This document shows positions 1-7,907 of a stretch of DNA of 64,000 nucleotides, piece by piece. The stretch is from Acidimicrobiales bacterium AG-410-I20. GTDB taxonomy: Bacteria; Actinomycetota; Acidimicrobiia; Acidimicrobiales; MedAcidi-G1. The notes beneath the pieces were generated by a model, which was not told the origin of the DNA, searched no databases, and saw nothing but the letters and a program-made list of their open reading frames with translations. Position 1 is the stretch's first letter; each line of letters starts with the position of its first letter. The translations under genes were made by a program, and so were the position numbers. Location: NCBI GenBank assembly GCA_003215175.1, contig QCKS01000005.1, positions 1-64,000 on the forward strand, in the 5' to 3' direction.

Positions 1-1274
1 GGATTTTAGAGGAAGAAGCTCGGGCTGATGCCGCTGCTGCGGATGCAGCAGTAATGGCAGGCGACGATCTTGGACCTTTTCATGGGGTTCCATTCACTAT
101 TAAGGAAAACATTGATACTGCAAATACGCCTACTACTCAAGGGCTACCGATTTTTGCCAATCGTATTTCTGCTGTTGACGCTCCAATCGTAGAGCGTATG
201 CGTCATGCTGGAGGGGTTGCTTTAGCGAGAACAAATCTTCCTGAGTTGGGGCTGCGGGTTAGCACTAATAATCCTTTACATGGCTTAACTCGTAATCCTT
301 GGCATCCAGATTTGACTGCGGGAGGTTCCAGTGGTGGTGAAGGGTCAGCGATTGGTTCTGGTATGTCTCCGTTTGGATTAGGAAATGACATTGGAGGATC
401 GGTAAGGAATCCGGCTTTTTGTTGTGGCATCGCTTCTTTGAAACCCACTCATGGGCGCATTCCTTGGTTTAGTTCCTTCGCTGAGGATCAAAATATTGGT
501 CTACCAGTTTGGATGATGTGCACTGACGGTCCAATGGCTCGTTCAGTTTCTGATCTTTGGACTGGGATGGCGGTGCTGAATGGTCGTGATGTACGCGATC
601 CGCGTTCAGTTACTGTTGCTTTAGAAGGTCCGGAAGTTCCAAAACGAGCTGCTGTTTTAAGAGAAGTTCCTGAAGTTGAGTGTGATCCATGGGTGCTTGA
701 TGGAATTAATAAAGCGGTTGAAGCTCTAGAAGCGGCCGGGTGGGAAGTTGTTGAGGCTGTTCCACCTGAAATAGAACAGACTGGAAAAGTTTGGGCTCAC
801 TTACTTTCAAGCGATTTAATCGGTGAAGTTCTTGAACAATCTTTAGAAATAGTGAAAATGTTTATGAGTGAAGGCCTGATAACAAGTTTGACGAATCTAA
901 CAAACCAGTATTCATCTGATGACATGTCCTCTACGGAAGTTCACACTGAGTTTGTTCGCTTGAGCCGTCTTTGGAGTCAATTTTTTGTTGACTATCCGGT
1001 ACTGATTATGCCGACTTGGACTGCTAAACCCTTTGCTCATGATGCTGATATAGATAACCCAGATACTGATTGGATGCGGGATTTGCTTGCGTGTATTTTG
1101 CCACCGAACATTTTAAATCTTCCTTCTGCTTCTGTGCCTGTGGGCGTGGCTGACGGGCTACCACAAAGTGTGCAATGTGTATCGGATAGATGGCGTGATG
1201 ATCTAGCGCTTAGTGCAGCAGAGGACATCGAAACCCAACTAGGAATTTTTACTCCTATCAACCCAGTTATCTAA
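1..1274 (+). CDS. Amidase signature family hydrolase, 5' end outside window
   Basis: The frame is open from base 3 to the TAA at 1272-1274, so the gene starts upstream of the window; the ATG at 54 is internal. The amidase-signature Ser-cisSer-Lys triad is visible: the Lys codon at 102-104 (in FTIKENID), a GGSSGGE stretch from 321, and the nucleophile Ser codon at 399-401 (in NDIGGSVR). Family members hydrolyse C-N amide bonds in the cytoplasm and substrate cannot be read from sequence; annotations range from aryl acylamidase to fatty acid amide hydrolase. It is not a convincing GatA, because no gatB or gatC lies next to it and the C-terminal half is diverged. Its end overlaps the end of the convergent helicase gene by 4 bases. 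Family assignment is firm, substrate unknown. Confidence 0.88.
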   Translation, partial: ILEEEARADAAAADAAVMAGDDLGPFHGVPFTIKENIDTANTPTTQGLPIFANRISAVDAPIVERMRHAGGVALARTNLPELGLRVSTNNPLHGLTRNPWHPDLTAGGSSGGEGSAIGSGMSPFGLGNDIGGSVRNPAFCCGIASLKPTHGRIPWFSSFAEDQNIGLPVWMMCTDGPMARSVSDLWTGMAVLNGRDVRDPRSVTVALEGPEVPKRAAVLREVPEVECDPWVLDGINKAVEALEAAGWEVVEAVPPEIEQTGKVWAHLLSSDLIGEVLEQSLEIVKMFMSEGLITSLTNLTNQYSSDDMSSTEVHTEFVRLSRLWSQFFVDYPVLIMPTWTAKPFAHDADIDNPDTDWMRDLLACILPPNILNLPSASVPVGVADGLPQSVQCVSDRWRDDLALSAAEDIETQLGIFTPINPVI

Positions 1275-3202
1275 TCAGAGAGGTCAACTGCCCCACAGCG
1301 TTTTAGAAAATCATAGGTCTCACTCATACCCACGTTATTTTCTTTGCTGTAATCGGGATAAATCGGCAACCAAATGACTAACCCATAACGAGCTCGGCTC
1401 AACAAAACTCGATATCTGTTCTTCGCTTCAGTCGAATCTTTATCTTTGGTCCATCTACTTCCGCGAAATTTCTGACTTTCCCATTTTTTGGCTTTGTCGA
1501 CATAAAGAAAGTCAGACCCCCAACAAAGACCTGCCCAATCTATTTCTAATCCTTGACATTTAAATTCCGAAGCCGCTACTTCAAGAGAGTATGAAGAGCG
1601 TAGATCAGCTTGAAGGTCAATAAACCATCTAGGCCAATTAATTCCACTTTGGAATTCATTACTCATCTCAATACCTAACGCTCTGAGTCTTCTTGCTTGT
1701 GCGCTGGCCAAAAGTCCTACCCGTCGATCAACTGAAGACCGATCACGTAAATAACTTCTCATCTCCTCAAGGTCTCTTGTAATCAAAATCGGATAATCCT
1801 GATTTTCAGATAGAGCAAGAGATGCACTAGACGCATCTCCGCTAAGAACTGCTTCAATCCAATTAGATAAAACCCGACCGCGCGGAGCTCTGACACCAAC
1901 TGACAAGTGCAGATTCGAACTCTCGATTGCTCTATCCCCTAACTCATTCTCAACATGAGGAGAAATATGCACTTTCCACTCTGGGAAAGAACGGAGGGCA
2001 TCCATCCATTCTGATATTCCAGCCTCTCCAGTGTTTATCTCCTGACCTTCACCCACCAAAGCCACCACGACACTCCAGTCATTTGCTCTGCTCATGATTT
2101 CAAATGTAAGTTCGGCTTCGCTTTTCTCGATCTTTTGTTTACGCCACATTTGTCTGGCATCCCAGGCGCGCTGTGCTTCATCAAAAACGATCACATTTTC
2201 TGGAGGTGGTGCACTTCTGAAGGCTTCAAATTTTATGAACCTATGCACCATCTGTACCATGATTTCCGATAGGCGCTTCGCTTCCTTCATCGTTATTTCG
2301 TCACGTTTTTTTATATCAAGCGCCAGAGCGTACTGAAGTACATCCACCAAAGGTCCGTTTCCACTTAGATAAGTGCCTATAGTTTCACTCTCACCAAACC
2401 CAGTCTCTAGATGAACAGTCGATAAACCAGCAAGGGTTTTCCCAGAACCAGGAACTCCAGTTACAAAGCAAGCAATTCGTTCAGACTGTATTTGAGCCTG
2501 CCTAATTAAATCGCGAATCTCATTTACAGTCTTTGTTAAATTGTCTGCATCAGCAAAACTGATCTCCCTAACTTCATGACCAGAATAAACATCAAGAGCA
2601 GCTTCTATAATTCCTGGAGTGGGCTTGTAGCCTGAGTTCTCCCAAAAATCAGCATTAATCAAGTTACGGTTTCTATATTTTGAATGGATAGAGGACAGTA
2701 AAGTTCCTAGAGTTTCCGGTGAAACTCGTTGCACAGCATCAGTTGAAGAGTCAACGAAAGTTTCTTTTGCTTCCGAAGCACAAAGAATGGGAACTACATC
2801 CAAACCTCTACTCTCTTCATGAAAATCTCTTAAATCTTTTACATAGTCTTCTACTTGAAGGCAATCCGCTCTCGAATAACTCTCAGAACCAATCTTCATT
2901 TCAACTACAAATATGACCCCATGTCCAAGAAGCACAACATCGGGCCGTTTCCCTCTTCTGGGTATTTCATACTCGAATAAAAGAGACCAATGATCAAAAG
3001 ACTTATCCTCCATACAGCATGTATTTAAGGCTTTACTAACTATGTCAACTGACCTCTGCCAGGCATGGGTTTGTTCTTGCGTTAAGTTATACCCTCGGAG
3101 AGCAGACTGTTGTGCGAGTTCCTCTAAAACTAGCCCTTCAACACCTTTTGTGTTTAGTAACTCATGAACTTTTAATCTTGCCCATGCTTGACCTCTCTTC
3201 AC
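1271..3202 (-). CDS. PD-(D/E)XK nuclease-like / DUF2075 helicase fusion protein
   Basis: A 643-residue protein with GTG start. Near the N-terminus an RPD...VEMK pattern (D88, E101, K103) matches the PD-(D/E)XK nuclease core. A P-loop follows (GVPGSGKT, Lys255), then a Walker B-like FDEAQ (D341, E342), and near the C-terminus an LLSRARYGLVIW stretch resembling a superfamily 1 motif VI. The P-loop half matches the DUF2075 (schlafen group 3-like) DNA/RNA helicase family. An AAAGGAG ribosome site overlaps the stop of the upstream methyltransferase, and the genes are 16 bases apart, so it may be co-transcribed with the kynurenine genes. Proteins of this architecture are often accessory and suspected in nucleic acid defence or repair, which is inference here. 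Domain calls are good; biological role is unknown. Confidence 0.75.
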   Translation of the reverse strand: MKRGQAWARLKVHELLNTKGVEGLVLEELAQQSALRGYNLTQEQTHAWQRSVDIVSKALNTCCMEDKSFDHWSLLFEYEIPRRGKRPDVVLLGHGVIFVVEMKIGSESYSRADCLQVEDYVKDLRDFHEESRGLDVVPILCASEAKETFVDSSTDAVQRVSPETLGTLLSSIHSKYRNRNLINADFWENSGYKPTPGIIEAALDVYSGHEVREISFADADNLTKTVNEIRDLIRQAQIQSERIACFVTGVPGSGKTLAGLSTVHLETGFGESETIGTYLSGNGPLVDVLQYALALDIKKRDEITMKEAKRLSEIMVQMVHRFIKFEAFRSAPPPENVIVFDEAQRAWDARQMWRKQKIEKSEAELTFEIMSRANDWSVVVALVGEGQEINTGEAGISEWMDALRSFPEWKVHISPHVENELGDRAIESSNLHLSVGVRAPRGRVLSNWIEAVLSGDASSASLALSENQDYPILITRDLEEMRSYLRDRSSVDRRVGLLASAQARRLRALGIEMSNEFQSGINWPRWFIDLQADLRSSYSLEVAASEFKCQGLEIDWAGLCWGSDFLYVDKAKKWESQKFRGSRWTKDKDSTEAKNRYRVLLSRARYGLVIWLPIYPDYSKENNVGMSETYDFLKRCGAVDLSD

Positions 3203-3218
3203 TGCTTAATCATCTCCT

Positions 3219-3848
3219 TTAAGGAATCCGCACTCCTCTAATTAATTTCACTGGAACTCCAGCAGTTGTGGTGAGTTGTCCGGTGGCATGCACTCCTCGA
3301 GCGGTTAATGCTTCCGCTATTTCATCTACATAAACGTTTGTTAATTCGTCTTCATGCCCGTGATGTGTCGCATGGAGGGGGTGATCAGGATGAGTGTAAT
3401 CCTCGTCTAGTAACACGATGCGTCCACCTGGAGCTAACACCCGCGCTAGTTCATCGAAAGCAGCTTCGAGATCCACCCAGTGATGAACTGCGTTCACTGT
3501 CCATGCTGCATCAATTGTTTTATCTTCTACGGGAAGGGTTTCGGCCACTCCATCTGCGACAACTATTTGATTACGTGCTTTTTGTCCTAATCGCCTTATG
3601 GAAAGAATTGTTCTCATAAATGATGATGGCTCTACTGCTATTACTTTTGCTCCTTGAAGTGCTGCGGCAACCGTGGCGGGGCCCATCCCTGCCCCAATGT
3701 CTAAAACTGTTTCTCCGGGTTTGATTTCCACTAATTGCAAAGTGGCACGGTTGATGTCTGATTGCCAGAATTTTCTTATCTTGGTTAGCCAATGAAACTT
3801 GGCTTTCAATTTCTTGTCATGTTCGTGGCGGTACTGGTCGTGACTCAT
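3219..3848 (-). CDS. Class I SAM-dependent methyltransferase
   Basis: A 209-residue protein with SAM motif I (LDIGAGMGPAT), an acidic residue after strand 2 (VIAVEPS) and a post-I motif (DAAWTVNAVHHW), typical of the methyltransferase 11/25 group. An ATGA overlap with the kynureninase stop (3845-3848) indicates translational coupling. A basic N-terminal segment precedes the Rossmann core. Its place behind kynureninase might suggest methylation of an anthranilate-type metabolite, but nothing in the sequence fixes the substrate. Family firm, role unknown. Confidence 0.8.
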   Translation of the reverse strand: MSHDQYRHEHDKKLKAKFHWLTKIRKFWQSDINRATLQLVEIKPGETVLDIGAGMGPATVAAALQGAKVIAVEPSSFMRTILSIRRLGQKARNQIVVADGVAETLPVEDKTIDAAWTVNAVHHWVDLEAAFDELARVLAPGGRIVLLDEDYTHPDHPLHATHHGHEDELTNVYVDEIAEALTARGVHATGQLTTTAGVPVKLIRGVRIP

Positions 3849-5146
3849 TCTGGCCTCAAGATTCTTTTCAGTATTTCAACGAAACGGAAGATGTCAGTAA
3901 AGGAGTTGTAAAGCGGGACCGGTGCTACTCGTATCACGTCGGGATAGCGCCAATCGCAGGAAACTCCTGACTCTTCTAGTTCATGGAAGACTTCTCGTCC
4001 GTCTTTCCCTTGAGCGGTTATCCGTAAGGAAAACTGGCATCCTCGTTCGGGTAGTGCTTTGGGGGTTATAACTTCTATTTCTTCTGAAAGATTTTCTGCT
4101 AAAAGAAAATCTAGATAGTTGATTTGTTTCTCACTTTTTTCTCGTAATGGGAGTATGCCGCCTGCGAGATCAAAAATATTTAGCGATGCTCGTATTGGAA
4201 CCATGGAAAGTATGGATGAGTTAGAAAGTTGCCATGCATCCACTGTTGGAATCGGGTCAAACACGGTTTCCATCTCAAATCTGGTTTCTGCGTTGGTTCC
4301 CCACCATCCTTCGAAACGATTTATATCTGGTCTATTGAGGTGCCTTTCATGTACGAAGCATCCAGCGATTGCTCCTGGTCCAGAGTTCATGTATTTGTAG
4401 TTACACCAAACTGCAAAATCTGCCGACCATTCGTGAAGATTTAAAGGAATGTTTCCTATTGCATGTGCAAGATCAAGCCCGACAATTGCCCCGGCTTGAT
4501 GCCCTAGTTCAACGATGTCAGACATTGGGAAAACCTGCCCGGTGTAGTACTGAATTCCGGGAAGCAGAATGAGAGCCAGTTCTTCTTTATGTTTTTCTAT
4601 TTGTTCAGCGATGTCTTCCGCTCGAATGAGTTCTTCACCGGGACGAGGTTCTACTGTGATGAGTGCTTCTGCTGGAGAGAGTCCATGGTGACGTATTTGT
4701 GATTCAACAGCGAAGTGGTCTGTGGGGAACGCGTGACCTTCAATGAGTATTTTATATTTTTGTTTATTTGGACGATAAAAGCTGACCATCATCAAGTGAA
4801 GATTGACGGTGAGTCCATTCATCACTACTACTTCTTCCGGTTTCGCTCCAACTAGTGAAGCCATTTGCTCATTCATGATTTCGTGGTAAGTCGACCAAGG
4901 ATGGTCTGGTTGATGATCTGTTTCAGCGTGTCCTCGAACGCCAAGCCTCCCCCACTTATTTATTTCTGCGTTCATGTAATCGCGAGCGGCCAAGGGAAGA
5001 AGCCCGAGAGAATTACCGACCAAATATATCTCTTCGTCACCGTTGGGAGTAACGGTCATTTCAAATTCGTTTCGAAGGAAAGCTAAAGGGTCGTCTTGAT
5101 CCAGTTGTTGAGCGCCCTCAACGGAGTTGTCAAAGTTTTTATTCAT
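3845..5146 (-). CDS. kynU: Kynureninase
   Basis: Kynureninase (EC 3.7.1.3) is a PLP enzyme that cleaves kynurenine to anthranilate plus alanine, or 3-hydroxykynurenine to 3-hydroxyanthranilate. The signature CNYKYMNSGPG carries the PLP-binding Lys251; upstream, DLAHAIGN supplies the cofactor-binding Asp/His region. The length (433 residues) is normal. A TTG at 5155 is also in frame, but the ATG at 5146 is preferred because it lies just after the stop of the dioxygenase gene (5159) and gives a usual N-terminus. It follows 3-hydroxyanthranilate dioxygenase by 12 bases, which fits the 3-hydroxykynurenine branch of tryptophan breakdown. No tryptophan dioxygenase, formamidase or kynurenine monooxygenase is in the window. 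Confidence 0.93.
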   Translation of the reverse strand: MNKNFDNSVEGAQQLDQDDPLAFLRNEFEMTVTPNGDEEIYLVGNSLGLLPLAARDYMNAEINKWGRLGVRGHAETDHQPDHPWSTYHEIMNEQMASLVGAKPEEVVVMNGLTVNLHLMMVSFYRPNKQKYKILIEGHAFPTDHFAVESQIRHHGLSPAEALITVEPRPGEELIRAEDIAEQIEKHKEELALILLPGIQYYTGQVFPMSDIVELGHQAGAIVGLDLAHAIGNIPLNLHEWSADFAVWCNYKYMNSGPGAIAGCFVHERHLNRPDINRFEGWWGTNAETRFEMETVFDPIPTVDAWQLSNSSILSMVPIRASLNIFDLAGGILPLREKSEKQINYLDFLLAENLSEEIEVITPKALPERGCQFSLRITAQGKDGREVFHELEESGVSCDWRYPDVIRVAPVPLYNSFTDIFRFVEILKRILRPE

Positions 5147-5158
5147 GAATATCAACTT

Positions 5159-5698
5159 TCATGCATTCTTACGTGCTGGATGTAAATGCCCGCAAGAACC
5201 ACAAGTTCGTTTTTCTTCATCAGTATAGAAAGCATCAAATATTGAGGGAAGATCGTCCACGATCGATTCGACTACTACTTCAACTCGGTAAACCAATTCA
5301 TAACATTTTGGGCAGTACCACTCGAAGGCTTCAACACTGTCTGGGGGTCGGGCAGGTTCTATGACTAATCCGATACTTCCGGGCTCTAGGCGTTGTGGTG
5401 AGTGGCGAGTGTGTGCGGGAAGAAAAAATATTTCTCCTTCATTTATTTCGACATCTATTGGAGGTTTACCAGCTTGTTCCATAATACGTAGGATCATGTT
5501 TCCCTCTATTTGATAGAAGAATTCATCTACTGGGTCGTCATGGTAGTCAGTTCGTTCGTTTGGTCCTGCGACAATGAACGCCATTAGTTCTCCATCGTCC
5601 CAAATCAACTTGTTTCCGACAGGGGGTTTAAGAAGTTCCCGATGTTCGTCTATCCATGCTTGGAGGTCGAGCGCTTTTAAATTATGTGCTGATGCCAT
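5159..5698 (-). CDS. 3-hydroxyanthranilate 3,4-dioxygenase
   Basis: A cupin-fold ring-cleavage dioxygenase (EC 1.13.11.6) of 179 residues that opens 3-hydroxyanthranilate to 2-amino-3-carboxymuconate semialdehyde. The iron-binding His/Glu region is visible (TDYHDDPVDEFFYQ, then HTRHSPQR). The C-terminus carries two CxxC pairs (CPKC and CGSC), the rubredoxin-like second iron site found in bacterial NbaC-type enzymes. It is the partner of the kynureninase just downstream. The product either cyclises to quinolinate, leading to NAD, or continues to catabolism; no decarboxylase (nbaD) or quinolinate phosphoribosyltransferase is present to decide. High confidence. Confidence 0.92.
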   Translation of the reverse strand: MASAHNLKALDLQAWIDEHRELLKPPVGNKLIWDDGELMAFIVAGPNERTDYHDDPVDEFFYQIEGNMILRIMEQAGKPPIDVEINEGEIFFLPAHTRHSPQRLEPGSIGLVIEPARPPDSVEAFEWYCPKCYELVYRVEVVVESIVDDLPSIFDAFYTDEEKRTCGSCGHLHPARKNA

Positions 5699-5723
5699 GA
5701 GATCTCTAACTTTTCTTTAATTT

Positions 5724-6863
5724 TTAACTAGATTCTCCGAGACCTAATTCTCTGCTGATAACTATGCGTTGTATTTCGCTAGTTCCCTCTCCTATTTCAA
5801 GGACTTTTGCATCACGGTAATAACGAGCAACAGGTGTCTCGTCAATGAATCCGTAACCGCCAAAAATCTGTGTTGCGTCTCGAGTCGCGGTTACCGCTGC
5901 TTCTGTGGCATGAAGTTTCGCTATAGCTGCTTCTTTTTTAAATTGCTTTCCTGCGTCTCTTAACTGCGCAGCATGATATGTAGCTAGTCTTGCTGTCTCT
6001 AACGATGCGGCCATATCTGCACACTTAAACGCAATTGCTTGATACGAACCAATTGGTTTACCAAAAGCTTTACGTTGGTTGGCATAATTGACGCATTCCT
6101 CAAGGCAAGCAGAGATAAGTCCTACTGCTAGCGCTGCAATAGCTACTCGGCCGTCATCTAATGTTGAGAGAAATTGAGCGAAACCGCGACCAGGTTTTCC
6201 AAGTAAATTGTTTTTTGGTACGCGGCAGTCTTGAAAAATTAATCCATGTGTGTCGGACGCATGCCAACCCATTTTTCTATAAGGTGGCTCCACTATTAGT
6301 CCCTCAGTTTTAGCGGGAACAATGATTGCGGAAATACCCTCTTCTGTTTTTGCTGTCACCGTAACCAAGGAAGTTATATCGGTACCTGAGTTGGTTATAA
6401 AGGTTTTTGATCCATTAATTACCCACTCGTCGTTTTGTTGTTCAGCACGTGTTGCTGTTGAGCCTGCATCTGACCCGCCATCTGGTTCTGTTAACCCAAA
6501 TCCGGCGAGACGTTGACCGGAAACTAAATCTGGTAACCATTGTGCTTTCTGGTCTTCGGTTCCGTACTCGGCAATTGGTCGAGCCCCTAGTGATACTGCT
6601 GCTTCAAGTGTGATCCCCATTGATTGATCAACTCGGCCTATTTCTTCAATTGCAAGACACTGGGTTACGAGTCCAGCATTAGATCCACCCCATTCTTCAC
6701 TAAACATGAGACCAAAAAGTCCAAGTTGGCCCATTGCTTGGACAGTAGATGTCGGGAATTTATGATCCCGATCCCATTCTTCTGCGTAAGGTCTTATTTC
6801 AGATTCAGCAAATTCTCTTACGACAGAACGGAATGACTCCTGTTCAGTTGTGAACTCCAACAT
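5724..6863 (-). CDS. Acyl-CoA dehydrogenase (short-chain type)
   Basis: A 379-residue FAD enzyme that oxidises an acyl-CoA to the 2-enoyl-CoA. Full family layout: N-terminal helical domain, FGLTEPDGGSDAGS in the middle beta domain, and the C-terminal helical domain ending with YRDAKVLEIGEGTSEIQR, where the Glu of GEGT is in the position of the usual catalytic base. Length and motifs fit butyryl- or isobutyryl-CoA dehydrogenase types. It heads the minus-strand run leading into the 3-hydroxyanthranilate dioxygenase, 25 bases upstream of it, and diverges from the agmatinase gene across an 86-base region with possible operators. Exact substrate not assignable. Confidence 0.85.
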   Translation of the reverse strand: MLEFTTEQESFRSVVREFAESEIRPYAEEWDRDHKFPTSTVQAMGQLGLFGLMFSEEWGGSNAGLVTQCLAIEEIGRVDQSMGITLEAAVSLGARPIAEYGTEDQKAQWLPDLVSGQRLAGFGLTEPDGGSDAGSTATRAEQQNDEWVINGSKTFITNSGTDITSLVTVTAKTEEGISAIIVPAKTEGLIVEPPYRKMGWHASDTHGLIFQDCRVPKNNLLGKPGRGFAQFLSTLDDGRVAIAALAVGLISACLEECVNYANQRKAFGKPIGSYQAIAFKCADMAASLETARLATYHAAQLRDAGKQFKKEAAIAKLHATEAAVTATRDATQIFGGYGFIDETPVARYYRDAKVLEIGEGTSEIQRIVISRELGLGESS

Positions 6864-6875
6864 AAGTTGATCTTT

Positions 6876-6894
6876 GCACAGAAATTTCTTGTGC
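6876..6894. promoter_or_regulatory. Near-palindrome in divergent promoter region
   Basis: GCACA at 6876-6880 and TGTGC at 6890-6894 flank the perfect palindrome GAAATTTC (6881-6888), between the acyl-CoA dehydrogenase start (6863) and the agmatinase start (6950). The arrangement suits an operator for a dimeric regulator shared by the two divergent units. No regulator gene is nearby, so this is only a candidate. Confidence 0.35.
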
Positions 6895-6910
6895 GCTTGG
6901 CCGGAACTAA

Positions 6911-6946
6911 GATAAGGAATCTAGTACACAACATTGATAAGGAATC
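6911..6946 (+). repeat. Direct repeat GATAAGGAATC upstream of agmatinase
   Basis: The 11-base word GATAAGGAATC occurs at 6911-6921 and again at 6936-6946, 25 bases apart. The second copy contains the AAGGA that serves as ribosome binding site for the ATG at 6950. It could be a duplicated leader segment or two half-sites; function is not known. Confidence 0.4.
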
Positions 6947-6949
6947 AAA

Positions 6950-7906
6950 ATGGGTGAAAGTTCTAATCCTCAGCCTCTCGGGGGAAATGAGATGCCTCGG
7001 TTTGGTGGTATTGCTACCTTTATGCGTCTGCCCGGTGAAACCGATCCAGCCGATTTAGATGTCGCAGTTATCGGTGTCCCTTTTGATATTGGTACATCAA
7101 ATCGTCCTGGAGCACGTTTTGGGCCACGTGGAATTCGAGATGAATCAGTGCTGCTGCGGCCTTACAATATGGCGACTCGGGCTGCTCCTTTTGACAGTTT
7201 AAGAATTGATGATACCGGTGATGTTGCTTCCAGTCCCTTTGATCTTTCTTCCGCTGTTGAACAGATAGAAGAGCACTTCGACTATTTATTGTCTAACGAT
7301 TTGATCACTGCTTCTTTGGGAGGCGACCACACAATTGTTTTACCTATTTTGCGGGCGATGGCAAAGAAGCATGGCCCGGTTGGTTTGATACATGTAGATG
7401 CTCATACCGATATTAATGACACGATGTTTGGTGCCAAGATTGCCCATGGGACTCCATTCCGCCGAGCTGTTGAAGAGGGTCTTTTAGATACTGATCGTGT
7501 TGTCCAAATAGGAGTAAGGGGAACAGGATATGCGGCAGATGATTTTGACTGGTCTCGTGAACAAGGTTTCCGTGTTGTGCAAGTTGAAGAATGTTGGGGG
7601 AAAAGTCTCACGCCACTAATGAGCGAAGTACGGGAGCAAGTCGATGATGGCCCTGTGTATTTAAGTTTTGATATCGATGGGCTTGATCCTTCTTTTGCCC
7701 CTGGAACGGGAACGCCCGAAGTTGGTGGCTTAACTGTCCCCCAAGCGCTTGAAATAATTCGCGGATGTCGCGGTTTGAACCTCGTTGGAGTTGACCTTGT
7801 TGAAGTAGCACCCATCTACGACACCAGTGGACTCACCAGTTTGACTGCTGCAAATCTTGTATATGAAATGCTTTGTGTCTTGCCAGGTGTAAGTTACAGA
7901 GATTGA
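6950..7906 (+). CDS. speB: Agmatinase / guanidino-acid ureohydrolase
   Basis: A 318-residue member of the arginase/ureohydrolase family, splitting urea from a guanidino compound with a binuclear Mn site. The metal ligand motifs are all present: GGDHT, HVDAHTD and SFDIDGLDPSFAPGTGTPE. The actinobacterial-length N-terminus and the SNRPGARFGPRGIR segment are typical of agmatinase and guanidinobutyrase or guanidinopropionase. The downstream genes (MFS carrier 1 base away, then an aminotransferase) suggest uptake and further conversion of the amine product, such as putrescine from agmatine or 4-aminobutyrate from 4-guanidinobutyrate. The symbol reflects family only. An AAGGA site precedes the ATG. 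Confidence 0.85.
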   Translation: MGESSNPQPLGGNEMPRFGGIATFMRLPGETDPADLDVAVIGVPFDIGTSNRPGARFGPRGIRDESVLLRPYNMATRAAPFDSLRIDDTGDVASSPFDLSSAVEQIEEHFDYLLSNDLITASLGGDHTIVLPILRAMAKKHGPVGLIHVDAHTDINDTMFGAKIAHGTPFRRAVEEGLLDTDRVVQIGVRGTGYAADDFDWSREQGFRVVQVEECWGKSLTPLMSEVREQVDDGPVYLSFDIDGLDPSFAPGTGTPEVGGLTVPQALEIIRGCRGLNLVGVDLVEVAPIYDTSGLTSLTAANLVYEMLCVLPGVSYRD

Positions 7907-7907
7907 A

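Noticed and set aside
54-56. ATG as the start of the amidase
   Set aside because: The frame remains open upstream and the first part of the amidase fold is missing, so the gene is cut by the window edge.
4119-4572. Overlapping plus-strand open frames inside kynU
   Set aside because: Antisense to kynureninase with no recognisable product or start signals.
5147-5155. TTG start for kynureninase
   Set aside because: The ATG at 5146 is closer to the usual family start, and TTG adds only three residues.
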